Shown in pieces: positions 44,244 to 52,675 of a stretch of 64,000 nucleotides of DNA; within the stretch, counting starts at the first letter, position 1, and each line of letters starts with the position of its first letter. Under the pieces are notes generated by a model. It was not told where the DNA came from and searched no databases. It worked only from the letters and a program-made list of their open reading frames with translations. Source of the stretch: Amycolatopsis sp. WQ 127309. Its GTDB lineage: Bacteria; Actinomycetota; Actinomycetes; Mycobacteriales; Pseudonocardiaceae. Location of the stretch: assembly GCF_023023025.1 (NCBI RefSeq), contig NZ_CP095481.1, forward strand, positions 3,286,001 through 3,350,000, given 5' to 3'. The translations under genes and the position numbers were made by a program.

Positions 44244-46889
44244 ATGCCGGAGACCAACGCGCACGGCGACGCCGTGGCGCAGCCCGGGCCGGGCGGTCCC
44301 GCGACCGCGCCGCTCCCCGTGGCCTCCGCCGAGGCACGGACCGACGAACGCCGGTTCCGCGCCTACACCTTCGCGGTACTGAGCCTGGGACTCGTCGCCG
44401 CGTTCGCGGTCGGTTCGTGGCTGCCGTTCCACTGGGACAGCAAGCTGCTGTGGATCGGCCCGGTCCTCGCGGTCGCGTTCCTGCTCGCCGAGCAGCTCGG
44501 CATCAACGTCGACGTCCGCAGCGGCATCTCGTGGACCATCTCCTTCACCGAGATCCCGCTCGTCATCGGTTTCTTCATCGCGCCGTTCGAGGTCGTGCTG
44601 GCCGCGCACCTGGTCGCGGGCATCGGCACGCTGCTCGCGCGGAAGGTCGCCGGCCGCGTCCTCTACAACGCCGGCGCGTTCCTGCTCGAGATCACCGGCG
44701 CCTTCGCGGTCGCCGGTCTGGTGAAGGTCGCCGTAGGCGCCGGTTCGGGCAGCGAGATCCCCTGGGTCGCCGCGCTCGCCGGCACGCTGACCGCGCCGCT
44801 CGTCAGCACGCTGCTCGCGCTCGCCGCGGTACGCGTGCTGCGCCGCCGGATGCGCGTCAGCACCGCCGTCCGGCTCACCGCGCGGATCCTGGTCGTCGGG
44901 TTCGTCAACGCGTCGGTCGGCCTCTCCGGTTACCTCGTCATCTCGAACACGCCCAAGGCGTGGCCGCTGGTGCTCGCCGTCTTCCTCGGTCTCACCGCGC
45001 TCTACTGGGCCTACTCCGACCTGCTGCGCGAGCAGCGGGACATGGAGGCGCTCTCGGACGTCAGCCTGATGGTCGCCCGCTCCGGCCAGCAGGCCGCGGC
45101 GCGCCCGGCCAGCCGCGCGGACGAGCTCGTCGGCGGCGTCGACGTCCGCGAGTGGGCGACGATCGCCGAGCGCATCAAGGACCAGCTCGCCGCCGGCCGC
45201 GTCGTGCTGCGGCTGCGGCTGGAGCCGAAGGACACCATGCGCGTGGTCGTCGCGGGCGACGACCTGCCGGCCGCCGACCCGGGCGCCGACGACCCGCTGC
45301 TGCGCCTGCCCGGCGCGCACGTCCGGCACTTCCGGATCACCGAGGCCAACCCCGACGTCCGCGCGGCGCTGCTCGACCGCGGCGCGCAGGAGGCGCTCGT
45401 CGTCCCGCTGCGCAGCGCGAACCAGCTGCTCGGCGTCGTCGAGGCGCACGACCGGCTGTCCCGCTGGCGCGGCTTCGGCAAGTACGACGTCCAGCTGCTC
45501 GGCACGATGGCCAGCCACCTCGCGACGTCGCTGGACAACCGGCGGCTGCTCGCGACCCTGCGCCACGACGCCTACCACGACCCGCTCACCGGGCACCTCA
45601 ACCGGCCGGGCTTCCGGCAGGTGGCGAAGGAACCGTTGCGGGACTTCGCGAACGCCGTCGTGCTGCGGATCGACCTCGACGTCTTCTCCACCGTCTCCGA
45701 CGCGCTGGGCTACGCCTGGGCCGACCGGATGGTCATCGCCGCCGGCCGCCGCATCCGCGACGCGCTCGGCCCCGACGTCCCGCTGGCCCGGCTCGAAGGC
45801 GCGTCGTTCGCGGCGCTGCTCGTCGGCACCCCGCCCGAGGACGCCCACCACGCGGCCGAGCGGCTGCGCGAGGAGCTGTCCGCGCCGTACCCGGTGGACC
45901 GGCTTTCGGTCGAGGCCAACGCGATGATCGGCTACGCGACGACGTCCGCGGAGGAAACCGGCGACGCCGTCGACATCGAAGGCCTGCTGCAGCGCGCCGA
46001 CGTCGCTGTTCGCGCTACCAAGGGCGGTGAGGAGGTCCGCGGCTACGTGCCGAGCATGGGCCAGATCTTCCTGCGCCGCTTCCAGATGGTCACGCAGTTC
46101 CGGCAGTCCCTCGAAGACGGCCAGGTCAGCGTCCACTACCAGCCGAAGATCACGCTGCCGAACCGGCAGGTGGCCGGCGTCGAGGCGCTGGTCCGCTGGG
46201 TGCACCCGGAGTTCGGCAGGCTCGGCCCGGACGAGTTCGTCCCGGCCATCGAGGCGGCCGGCCTGATCGGCGTGCTGACGTCGTTCGTGCTCGGCGAGGC
46301 GCTGAAGCGCTGCCGCAAGTGGCTCGACGAGGGCCTGCGGATCTCGGTGGCGGTCAACCTGTCGGTGCGCAACCTGGCCGACGAGGACTTCCCGAACAAG
46401 GTGGCCCGCGAGCTGGACCGCGTCGGCATCCCGCCCGAGCTGCTGACGTTCGAGCTGACCGAGTCCGGCGTGATGTCCGACCCGCAGAAGGCGCTGCCGA
46501 TCCTGCGCGAGCTGCACTCGCTGGGCATCACGCTCGCGGTGGACGACTTCGGCACCGGCTACTCGTCGCTGGCCTACCTGCGCCAGCTGCCGGTGGACCA
46601 GGTCAAGATCGACAAGAGCTTCGTCCTCGGCATGGGCACCGACCTCGGCGACCTGGCCGTGGTGCGCTCGATCGTCGAGCTGGGCCACTCGCTGGGCCTG
46701 ACGGTGGTCGCGGAAGGCGTCGAAGAGGACGTCGCGCGCGACCAGCTCGAGGCGATGGGCTGCGACGTCGCGCAGGGCTACCTCATCTCGCGGCCGCTGC
46801 CGGAGGACCGCCTGGAGGCGTGGCTGCAGGCCCGTACCGCGCGGTCTCCCGGCCGCCACTCCGAGACCGTCTTGACCCTGCTGACCTGA
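44244..46889 (+). CDS. Membrane-bound GGDEF-EAL protein with degenerate GGDEF site
   Basis: An 881-residue c-di-GMP turnover protein. The N-terminus (about 40-265) has six or more membrane segments. A GAF-like region (about 290-430) follows, then a GGDEF domain (about 450-610) and an EAL domain (about 620-870). The GGDEF motif itself is replaced by LEGASF, so cyclase activity is probably lost. The EAL domain keeps EALVRW, NLSVRN, FELTESG, DDFGTGYSSL, KIDKSF and EGVE, so it should be an active phosphodiesterase. ATG 44244 has a GGGAGGGAAG ribosome binding site. Confidence 0.92.
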   Translation: MPETNAHGDAVAQPGPGGPATAPLPVASAEARTDERRFRAYTFAVLSLGLVAAFAVGSWLPFHWDSKLLWIGPVLAVAFLLAEQLGINVDVRSGISWTISFTEIPLVIGFFIAPFEVVLAAHLVAGIGTLLARKVAGRVLYNAGAFLLEITGAFAVAGLVKVAVGAGSGSEIPWVAALAGTLTAPLVSTLLALAAVRVLRRRMRVSTAVRLTARILVVGFVNASVGLSGYLVISNTPKAWPLVLAVFLGLTALYWAYSDLLREQRDMEALSDVSLMVARSGQQAAARPASRADELVGGVDVREWATIAERIKDQLAAGRVVLRLRLEPKDTMRVVVAGDDLPAADPGADDPLLRLPGAHVRHFRITEANPDVRAALLDRGAQEALVVPLRSANQLLGVVEAHDRLSRWRGFGKYDVQLLGTMASHLATSLDNRRLLATLRHDAYHDPLTGHLNRPGFRQVAKEPLRDFANAVVLRIDLDVFSTVSDALGYAWADRMVIAAGRRIRDALGPDVPLARLEGASFAALLVGTPPEDAHHAAERLREELSAPYPVDRLSVEANAMIGYATTSAEETGDAVDIEGLLQRADVAVRATKGGEEVRGYVPSMGQIFLRRFQMVTQFRQSLEDGQVSVHYQPKITLPNRQVAGVEALVRWVHPEFGRLGPDEFVPAIEAAGLIGVLTSFVLGEALKRCRKWLDEGLRISVAVNLSVRNLADEDFPNKVARELDRVGIPPELLTFELTESGVMSDPQKALPILRELHSLGITLAVDDFGTGYSSLAYLRQLPVDQVKIDKSFVLGMGTDLGDLAVVRSIVELGHSLGLTVVAEGVEEDVARDQLEAMGCDVAQGYLISRPLPEDRLEAWLQARTARSPGRHSETVLTLLT

Positions 46890-46931
46890 GGTTTTGCTCT
46901 TTCGGGACCCCGGTTGCACAGCCGGGTGACG

Positions 46932-46955
46932 GGACTTGGTAATCTTTCCAAGTCC
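46932..46955 (+). terminator. Hairpin between the GGDEF-EAL gene and tRNA-Thr
   Basis: Eight-base arms GGACTTGG and CCAAGTCC enclose TAATCTTT. It may end the GGDEF-EAL transcript. The loop also holds a -10-like TAATCT, and TTGCAC lies 20 bases upstream of it, so the site could instead be part of the tRNA promoter. Confidence 0.4.
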
Positions 46956-46969
46956 TCGCGAGAGGCCAG

Positions 46970-47042
46970 GCCCCTTTAGCTCAGTCGGCAGAGCGTCTCC
47001 ATGGTAAGGAGAAGGTCTACGGTTCGATTCCGTAAAGGGGCT
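46970..47042 (+). tRNA. tRNA-Thr (GGT)
   Basis: 73 bases. The acceptor stem is GCCCCTT with AAGGGGC, the anticodon arm is CTCC-ATGGTAA-GGAG (anticodon GGT), and the T loop is GGTTCGATTCC. CCA is not encoded. Confidence 0.95.
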
Positions 47043-47051
47043 CACGACCTC

Positions 47052-47079
47052 AGCCGCGTCACGCCTGCGTGTCGCGGCT
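47052..47079 (+). terminator. Hairpin between tRNA-Thr and tRNA-Met
   Basis: AGCCGCG-T-CACGC pairs with GCGTG-T-CGCGGCT around a two-base loop, with one T-T mismatch. It may be a weak terminator or a processing signal between two co-transcribed tRNAs. Confidence 0.4.
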
Positions 47080-47091
47080 TGGGTCATGTAG

Positions 47092-47164
47092 GGCGGTGTA
47101 GCTCAGCTGGCAGAGCAAGCGGCTCATAATCGCTGTGTCGCCGGTTCAAGTCCGGCCACCGCTA
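47092..47164 (+). tRNA. tRNA-Met (CAT)
   Basis: 73 bases. The acceptor stem is GGCGGTG with CACCGCT, the anticodon arm is AGCGG-CTCATAA-TCGCT (anticodon CAT), and the T loop is GGTTCAAGTCC. The fully paired first acceptor position (G-T) and lack of initiator features indicate an elongator. Confidence 0.92.
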
Positions 47165-47214
47165 CGCGGTAACGACTGGGGCTCGCCCCGGGACCTGAGA
47201 GAGAAGGAAACGCT

Positions 47215-47379
47215 GTGGCTGCCACCGACGTGCGACCCAAGATCACGCTGGCGTGCGAAGAGTGCAAGCACCGCAACTACATCACCAAGAAGAACCGGCG
47301 CAACAACCCGGATCGCCTGGAGATGAAGAAGTTCTGCCCGAACTGCGGTACGCACCGGACGCACAAGGAAACCCGCTGA
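47215..47379 (+). CDS. rpmG: 50S ribosomal protein L33
   Basis: A 54-residue protein beginning [20 protein letters not shown], with zinc-ribbon pairs CEEC and CPNC, so it is the zinc-containing (C+) form. It ends [16 protein letters not shown] precedes the GTG. The position between tRNAs and hadA is conserved in actinobacteria. Confidence 0.95.
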   Translation: MAATDVRPKITLACEECKHRNYITKKNRRNNPDRLEMKKFCPNCGTHRTHKETR

Positions 47380-47406
47380 CCGCGTAGCGCGTTCGCACCA
47401 GCTTCG

Positions 47407-47438
47407 AAGAGCCGCCCTGGACCATCGGGGCGGCTCTT
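47407..47438 (+). terminator. Terminator after rpmG
   Basis: Arms AAGAGCCGCCC and GGGCGGCTCTT of 11 bases enclose a 10-base loop, followed by TTGCTGTT. It lies 28 bases after the rpmG stop. Confidence 0.8.
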
Positions 47439-47460
47439 TGCTGTTGGTAGCCTCGTCGGC

Positions 47461-47910
47461 GTGCCCTTGGACGAGTCGTTCACCGGACGGGTTTACCCGC
47501 CGAAGACCAGCTACGAAGTGAGCCGGGAGAAGATCCGGGAGTTCGCGGACGCGATCGGCGACCAGAACCCGGTCTACCGGGATGTCGACGCCGCGAAAGC
47601 CGCCGGCCACCCGGACGTCATCGCGCCCCCGACGTTCCTCACGATCATCAACCTCGCCTCGATCAACGCGATCGTCACCGACCCCGAGCTCGGCCTCGAC
47701 TACTCGCGGATGGTGCACGGCGACCAGCAGTTCTCCTACAGCCGCCCGGCGCACGCCGGGGACACGCTGCTGCTGACGACGCACATCGACCGGATCATGG
47801 CCCGGGCCGGCAACGACTTCATCAACCTGCGCGCCGAGATCACCGACAGCGCCGGCGCGCACATCGCCACCACGCGCGCGCAGCTCGTGGTGCGGGGGGA
47901 GGCCGCGTGA
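47461..47910 (+). CDS. hadA: FAS-II-like (3R)-hydroxyacyl-ACP dehydratase subunit HadA
   Basis: A 149-residue hot-dog-fold protein (MaoC-like N-terminal domain, UPF0336). It contains SREKIREFADAIGDQNPVYRD, VIAPPTFLTIINL and MVHGDQQFSYSRPAHAGD. HadA supplies substrate-binding surface and HadB the catalytic residues of a heterodimeric dehydratase. In mycobacteria this pair works in mycolate elongation. Translation starts at GTG, and the stop overlaps the hadB start. Confidence 0.92.
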   Translation: MPLDESFTGRVYPPKTSYEVSREKIREFADAIGDQNPVYRDVDAAKAAGHPDVIAPPTFLTIINLASINAIVTDPELGLDYSRMVHGDQQFSYSRPAHAGDTLLLTTHIDRIMARAGNDFINLRAEITDSAGAHIATTRAQLVVRGEAA

Positions 47911-48305
47911 ACGTCGGCGACGAACTGCCCGCCCTCGAGGTCCGGATCACCCGCGACCAGCTGGTCCGCTACGCCGGCGCGGCGCTCGACTTCAACCCGA
48001 TCCACTGGAACGAGGCGTTCGCGAAGGACGTCGGCCTCCCCGACGTCATCGCGCACGGCATGCTCACGATGGCCGTGTCCGGCCGCGTGGTGACGGACTG
48101 GCTCGGCGACCCGGGCCGCTTGGTCGACTTCAGCGCCCGCTTCACGCGCCCGGTGGTCGTCCCGAACACGCCGGAAGGCGCGCTCGTCGAGATCACCGGA
48201 AAGGTCGGCGCGCTGCAGGACGACGGCATCGCCCGCATCGACCTCGTGGTGAAGTCCGACGGCAAGACCGTGCTGGGCAAGCCGCAGGTCCTCGTCCGCG
48301 TCTGA
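47907..48305 (+). CDS. hadB: (3R)-hydroxyacyl-ACP dehydratase subunit HadB
   Basis: A 132-residue MaoC-family hydratase. The catalytic hydratase motif is LDFNPIHWNEAFAKDVGLPDVIAHGMLTMA, with the Asp/His pair in DFNPIHW. It would form the active dimer with HadA and act on acyl chains. The GTG start overlaps the hadA stop (GTGA). No hadC follows; an unrelated minus-strand gene ends three bases later. Confidence 0.93.
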   Translation: MNVGDELPALEVRITRDQLVRYAGAALDFNPIHWNEAFAKDVGLPDVIAHGMLTMAVSGRVVTDWLGDPGRLVDFSARFTRPVVVPNTPEGALVEITGKVGALQDDGIARIDLVVKSDGKTVLGKPQVLVRV

Positions 48306-48308
48306 CCG

Positions 48309-49214
48309 TCAAGGCAGCTTCAGCAGGGTCACCACGACGTCGGCCATGCCCTGCTCGCCGCGCGCGTTGGGGTGCATCGGCGCGGCGGGCGAGGCCGGCA
48401 GCAGGCCCTCCACCCAGCGCTTGTCCGAGTCGGCGCACACGTCGTGGCCCTTGCTCGGCGTCGCGGTGTCGGCGAAGCCCGCGCGGTGGGACTTCGCCTG
48501 GTCCTCGAGCATCGAGTTCAGGTCGGCGAGCCCGTCGCGGAAGTACGCGACGTCGCCCGAGCCGAACGGCAGCACGGGCCAGCAGCCGTCGCCGTCCGGG
48601 AGGACCGTGGGGTAGCCGACCACGATCACCTTCGCCTGCGGCGCCTTCGCGTGGATCTTGTCGAGCACCGCGCCCACCTTGGGCGCGGTGCTCGCGATCC
48701 GCTCGGCGATCTGGTCGTGCCCGCCCGCGGTCAGCTTGTCCTTGCAGGGTGACGCCGACGGGTGCGCCGTCGCGCAGGACGGCGCGATCCCCAGGAAGCC
48801 GACGTCGTTGCCGCCGATGCCGAGCGTCACCAGCGTGGTCTTCCCGTCGACCGCGTCCAGCTGGGGCGGGTTCGAGCCGTTCGACGTCTTCTGCGTGCTG
48901 CTCAGGCTCGCGGTCGTCGCGCCGCCGCAGCTGACGTCGGCGAACTCGGCCGGCTTCACCTTGGCCGTCACGAGGTGCGGGTAGTTGTCGTCCGTGCGCT
49001 CGCAGCCCGCCGGCCGGCCCGCTTGCCCGCCGGTGCGCGGCGAAGACGTGTACGAGTCCCCCAGGGCCACGTAGCGGCCGCTGCCGCCGCCGGTGTCCGC
49101 GCCGTCCGGCGGCGCGGCGGACGAGCCGTGCTGCCACTTGTAGTACCCGAAGATCAGCAACCCGACCACGAGCACGACCACGAGGCAGCCGCCCCCACCG
49201 CTCTTTTTCGCCAC
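48309..49214 (-). CDS. Exported SGNH/GDSL-type esterase
   Basis: A 301-residue protein with one N-terminal membrane segment (GGGGCLVVVLVVGLLIFGYY) acting as a signal anchor, or a lipobox-less signal. The SGNH blocks are visible: YVALGDSYTS (nucleophile Ser), SCGGATT, TLGIGGNDVGF (Gly/Asn), and HPNARGE (catalytic His). Six or more Cys suggest disulfides outside the cell. It probably hydrolyses lipid or acetyl esters. Translation starts at GTG 49214. Confidence 0.88.
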   Translation of the reverse strand: MAKKSGGGGCLVVVLVVGLLIFGYYKWQHGSSAAPPDGADTGGGSGRYVALGDSYTSSPRTGGQAGRPAGCERTDDNYPHLVTAKVKPAEFADVSCGGATTASLSSTQKTSNGSNPPQLDAVDGKTTLVTLGIGGNDVGFLGIAPSCATAHPSASPCKDKLTAGGHDQIAERIASTAPKVGAVLDKIHAKAPQAKVIVVGYPTVLPDGDGCWPVLPFGSGDVAYFRDGLADLNSMLEDQAKSHRAGFADTATPSKGHDVCADSDKRWVEGLLPASPAAPMHPNARGEQGMADVVVTLLKLP

Positions 49215-49249
49215 TCGTCCGTTTCTACCGGCCGCCGTGCTCCGCGCAC

Positions 49250-50212
49250 CTAGTCAATCCGGGTGACGCCCTGGGCGATCAGGTCGTTCACCAGGCCGGC
49301 GCCGGTCTCCGGGTCGTCGACGCTCACCAGCACGGTCCGGCCGTTCGCCAAGGTCAGCTCCAGCGCCGGGCCGCCGCGCACCTTGTACGCCGTCGTGCCG
49401 GTGACCGAGTTGAAGCGCAGGCCGAGCCCGCCGTCGCCGAACGTCGTCAGCTCGCGCACGGTGGCCTCGCGGATGTCGCTCAGCTCGAGGTGCCGCCACG
49501 GGAAGCCGACGAGGCCGAAGCGGATCGTCACGCCCGTGCCGTCCACCTTCGCCCGCAGCCGGTAGGTCAACGCCGCGACCACCGCGCCCACGAAGCCGAT
49601 CCAGACGGCCGTCGGCCACGGGAGCCCGGCGGGCAGGAACGCGATCGCGCCGGGGATCGCCAGCAGCGCCCAGAGCATCGCCGGGTTGGCCGCCCGGCCC
49701 GACCAGAACGCCCGCTGCCCCGGCCGGAGCCCGACGCTCGGCCGGTTCGCGCCGGTCCGGTGCTCGCGGGCCGGCGTGGGCAGGCCGCCGACGAACCCGG
49801 CCACGACGCCGAGCCCGGCCACGCCCAGCAGGAAGAGCAGGACCAGGGCGCCCCCTCGGGCCGCGTGCCAGTCCGGCGCGTCGAGGTTCAGCGCGAGCGT
49901 CGACACCAGGACGGCGGCCGGCATCGCGGCGAGCCCGGCGCCCATCCCGGCGGACAGCCGCGGCAGCGGGCGGCCGTTGCGCAGCGCGACGACGGCGATC
50001 ACCACCACGACCGCGGTCACGACCACGCCGAGCGCCAGGCACACGGTGACGAACAGCCCGAGGGAGCCGGCGTTGTCCGGCCCGTTGTTCCAGTGCGTCG
50101 CGATGGGGTCGGGCAGCCGGTCCGCCCACGCGTTCGCGAGGACGGCGACGACGGCCAGGACCGCGCCCGGCAGCACGGCCGTCGCGATCAGGACCCGGAT
50201 CAGCTTGGTCAT
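49250..50212 (-). CDS. DUF1648-type integral membrane protein
   Basis: A 320-residue protein. The N-terminal unit LPDPIATHWNNGPDNAGS, flanked by membrane helices, is the DUF1648 signature. About six helices lie in residues 5-220, then a soluble PH-like beta domain of about 100 residues. The function is unknown. The GntR gene upstream overlaps its start (ATGA), an arrangement typical of YtrA-type regulator plus membrane-protein pairs. Confidence 0.8.
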   Translation of the reverse strand: MTKLIRVLIATAVLPGAVLAVVAVLANAWADRLPDPIATHWNNGPDNAGSLGLFVTVCLALGVVVTAVVVVIAVVALRNGRPLPRLSAGMGAGLAAMPAAVLVSTLALNLDAPDWHAARGGALVLLFLLGVAGLGVVAGFVGGLPTPAREHRTGANRPSVGLRPGQRAFWSGRAANPAMLWALLAIPGAIAFLPAGLPWPTAVWIGFVGAVVAALTYRLRAKVDGTGVTIRFGLVGFPWRHLELSDIREATVRELTTFGDGGLGLRFNSVTGTTAYKVRGGPALELTLANGRTVLVSVDDPETGAGLVNDLIAQGVTRID

Positions 50213-50559
50213 GAGTACTTCTCCTTGATCACCCCGGTGAGCTCGTCCAGGCCGACGCCCGCACGCTTCGCCTCGTCGACCAGTTCCGCGACCAGCTCGG
50301 TGAGCCGCGCCCGCGACGGCGCGCCGCCGAGCACGACGGCACCACGCCGTCTTCGCAGGTCGATGAGGCCTTCGTCGCGCAGCAGCGCGTACGCCCGCAG
50401 CACGGTGTGGACGTTGATCTCGAGCGACGTCGCCAGCTCGCGGGCCGGCGGCAGCTGGTCGCCCTGCGCCGGGCTGCCCGCGGCGAGGGCGCGGCGAATG
50501 GAACCCGCCACCTGTTCGAAGAGCGGGACGGTCGAACTCGGATCGATCCGTACGAGCAT
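50209..50559 (-). CDS. GntR-family regulator (YtrA type)
   Basis: A 116-residue short GntR protein. The winged helix is VPLFEQVAGSIRRALAAGSPAQGDQLPPARELATSLEINVHTVLRAYALLRDEGLIDLRRRRGAVV. The short C-terminal helix lacks an effector domain, as in the YtrA subfamily. A perfect inverted repeat covers its start codon, which suggests autorepression of the two-gene operon. Confidence 0.9.
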   Translation of the reverse strand: MLVRIDPSSTVPLFEQVAGSIRRALAAGSPAQGDQLPPARELATSLEINVHTVLRAYALLRDEGLIDLRRRRGAVVLGGAPSRARLTELVAELVDEAKRAGVGLDELTGVIKEKYS

Positions 50560-50581
50560 AGTTCTAACTGTACTAGAACTA
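50559..50581. promoter_or_regulatory. Operator of the GntR regulator
   Basis: TAGTTCTA (50559-50566) and TAGAACTA (50574-50581) form a perfect eight-base inverted repeat around ACTGTAC. It overlaps the ATG of the GntR gene, the right place for autoregulation. Confidence 0.65.
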
Positions 50582-50695
50582 ACTGGCCTTTGGGTGGGTG
50601 AACCTGAACGAGGGATCGACACTTGCGTGCGACGAGGATCACAGCGAGGGTGGGCCCCGCTGAAGAAGCCGAACCGAGAAAGGCAGGCAAGCGCT

Positions 50696-50911
50696 GTGGC
50701 CCTGAACCTGAACAAGCTCGTCGACAAGGCTTACGAAGACAAGTCGATCAAGGAGCTGCTGGACGCCCCGCCGTCCGCGCTCGAGGGGCTCACGCCGAAG
50801 CACGACGAGCTGCTCGCCGAGCTGAAGATCAAGACGATCCGCGACCTCGCCGGCTGGAAGTTCGCGGCCAAGGCGCAGGCGCTCGCCACGCTCGCCGACA
50901 GCGAGTCCTGA
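50696..50911 (+). CDS. Small conserved helical protein of unknown function
   Basis: A 71-residue protein beginning VALNLNKLVDKAYEDKSIKE, followed by LLDAPPSALEGLTPKHDELLAELKIKTIRDLAGW. The middle resembles a helix-hairpin-helix-like repeat (LEGLTPKHDELLAELKIKTIRDL). GTG 50696 has AAAGGCAGG upstream. It stands alone between convergent genes. The role is unknown; it may be a nucleic-acid or protein-contact module. Confidence 0.7.
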   Translation: MALNLNKLVDKAYEDKSIKELLDAPPSALEGLTPKHDELLAELKIKTIRDLAGWKFAAKAQALATLADSES

Positions 50912-50934
50912 GGGGGGCCTGAGCGGCCCGAGGC

Positions 50935-51858
50935 TCAGCCGGCCAGTTCGCCGGCCAGCTCCAGTGCGTGGTCGACGTCCTTCGCGACGTAGTGCAGGTC
51001 GACCAGCACCTCCGTGATGCCCTCTTCGCGGGCCACGTCCAGGCACGGCAGGACGTCCGCGACCGACTCGACCCCGGTGCCCGCGCGCGGGTTGATCCGC
51101 AGTACCCGCCGCAGGGTGCCGGGGTCCCGGCCGGCTTTTTCGGCCGTTTCGAGCGCCACTGTCCAGAGGGCTTTGAGGTACTGCCGGGGCATCCAGCCGG
51201 CCAGCCAGCCGTCCGCGCGGCGGCCGATGCGGGCCAGCGCCGGTGGCGCGAAGCCACCGAGCAGCACCGGTGGCCGCGGATCCTGCGCCGGGCGCAGGCC
51301 GACCGTCGACGGCGCGATCCGCCACTGCGGGCCCTCGTGCGCCACCGGGTCACCGGTCCAGATCGCGTCGAGCGCGTCGAGCACCGCGTCGAGCCGCTCG
51401 CCCCGGCCCGCCCACGGCACGCCCGTCGCGAAGTACTCCTCGCGCAGCCAACCGAGCCCGAAGCCGACGTCCAGCCGTCCCGCGCTGGCGAGGTCGAGCG
51501 AGGTCAGCGCCCTGGCGAGCAGGACGGGGGGATAGACCGGGCCGGTCAGGGCGCTCATGCCCAAGCGGACCGTGTTCGTCACCGCCGCCGCCGTCGCCAG
51601 CGTCGTGAACGGGTCGGCGAAGGTCTTGAACTCCTCCGGGTACGGGTGCTCCGGCGTTCCGCCGCCCGGGTAGAGATCGGACGGCTCGAGCGGCGTCAGG
51701 ATCCGGTCGCCGACCCACAGCGAGCCGAAGCCGAGTTCCTCCGCGGCGACGGCGAAGCGCGCGACGGCGGCGGGATCGGCGAGGGCGCCGTACTGGGGCA
51801 GGGCGAGCCCGAGTCGCGTCCCGCTCACCGGTGAGCGGGACTCCGGGTTGCTCGTCAT
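50935..51858 (-). CDS. LLM-class F420-dependent oxidoreductase
   Basis: A 307-residue luciferase-like enzyme. It contains GLALPQYGALADP, LWVGDRILTPLEPSDLYPGG, the glycine loop SAGRLDVGFGLGWLREEY and PPVLLGGFAPPALARIGRRADGW. Cofactor F420 is likely from the subfamily; the substrate is unknown. ATG 51858 has AGGA about eight bases upstream; an in-frame ATG at 51867 is possible. Confidence 0.88.
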   Translation of the reverse strand: MTSNPESRSPVSGTRLGLALPQYGALADPAAVARFAVAAEELGFGSLWVGDRILTPLEPSDLYPGGGTPEHPYPEEFKTFADPFTTLATAAAVTNTVRLGMSALTGPVYPPVLLARALTSLDLASAGRLDVGFGLGWLREEYFATGVPWAGRGERLDAVLDALDAIWTGDPVAHEGPQWRIAPSTVGLRPAQDPRPPVLLGGFAPPALARIGRRADGWLAGWMPRQYLKALWTVALETAEKAGRDPGTLRRVLRINPRAGTGVESVADVLPCLDVAREEGITEVLVDLHYVAKDVDHALELAGELAG

Positions 51859-51942
51859 GGCGGACATCCTGGCATGATCACCAGGTCGGCGGGGAGTTTC
51901 CCGCAGGCCGACCGGGGTTCGGCGGTCGCTCGGGGGGCGCGG

Positions 51943-51973
51943 TTGCGGACTCTCCCGGGGGTTGCCGTAGACT
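51943..51973 (+). promoter_or_regulatory. Candidate promoter for tRNA-Trp, secE and nusG
   Basis: TTGCGG (51943-51948) and TAGACT (51968-51973) are 19 bases apart, about 90 bases before the tRNA. The fit to a vegetative promoter is moderate. Confidence 0.4.
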
Positions 51974-52064
51974 TCGGGACTTGGAAAGCACTACGGTCAT
52001 CCCCGCCTGGATGGTGGGGATGCTGGAAGGCGTCCACGGGGGCCCCGAGCGATCGGGACCTCAC

Positions 52065-52137
<73 letters not shown>

Positions 52138-52169
52138 CGTAACGGAACTGGTGGAGCGAAGGAGTGGTC

Positions 52170-52601
52170 GTGAGCGACAGCGACGCCAGCGGCGGCGAGC
52201 AGGAGCAGGACGGCACCGGGTCGAAGCCCGAGAGCCAGTCCCGCCCGGTCACAGCCGCTGCCAGGCGTGAACGCCGCGCGACCGCTCGTCCGGCGGGCAA
52301 GTCCGCGGCACGTGCGGACGACAAGGCGCGGCCGGCCGGGAAGTCGGGGGAGAAGTCCGCCGACGCGAAGGGCGCTCCGACCCCGAAGCGGGACCAGAAG
52401 CCGAAGAAGGCCTCCGTGTTCGCGCGGCTGGTGCGCTTCGTCCGCGAGGTGTGGGCGGAACTGCGCAAGGTCATCTGGCCGAACCGCAAGCAGATGGTCA
52501 CCTACACCGCGGTCGTGCTGGTCTTCGTGGTGTTCATGGTGGCCCTGGTGAGTGGCCTGGACCTGCTGTTCAAGTGGGGCATCGGCCACGTATTCGGCTG
52601 A
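52170..52601 (+). CDS. secE: Preprotein translocase subunit SecE
   Basis: A 143-residue protein. A long charged N-terminal extension rich in Ala, Lys and Arg (about 1-85) precedes the conserved [26 protein letters not shown] segment and a single membrane helix near the end. It is part of the SecYEG export channel. GTG 52170 has AAGGAG five bases upstream; a GTG at 52164 overlaps that ribosome binding site, so it is rejected. Confidence 0.95.
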   Translation: MSDSDASGGEQEQDGTGSKPESQSRPVTAAARRERRATARPAGKSAARADDKARPAGKSGEKSADAKGAPTPKRDQKPKKASVFARLVRFVREVWAELRKVIWPNRKQMVTYTAVVLVFVVFMVALVSGLDLLFKWGIGHVFG

Positions 52602-52675
52602 CGCGCCCTGGCGCGCGCCGATGGGGCTCCAGGTCCCGGCCTGACCCCGGCAATGATCAACTGAGAGGACGGAAC

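Noticed and set aside
44202..47087. Minus-strand open frame of about 960 codons opposite the GGDEF-EAL gene
   Set aside because: It is an antisense shadow that also crosses tRNA-Thr; the plus strand has the recognisable domains.
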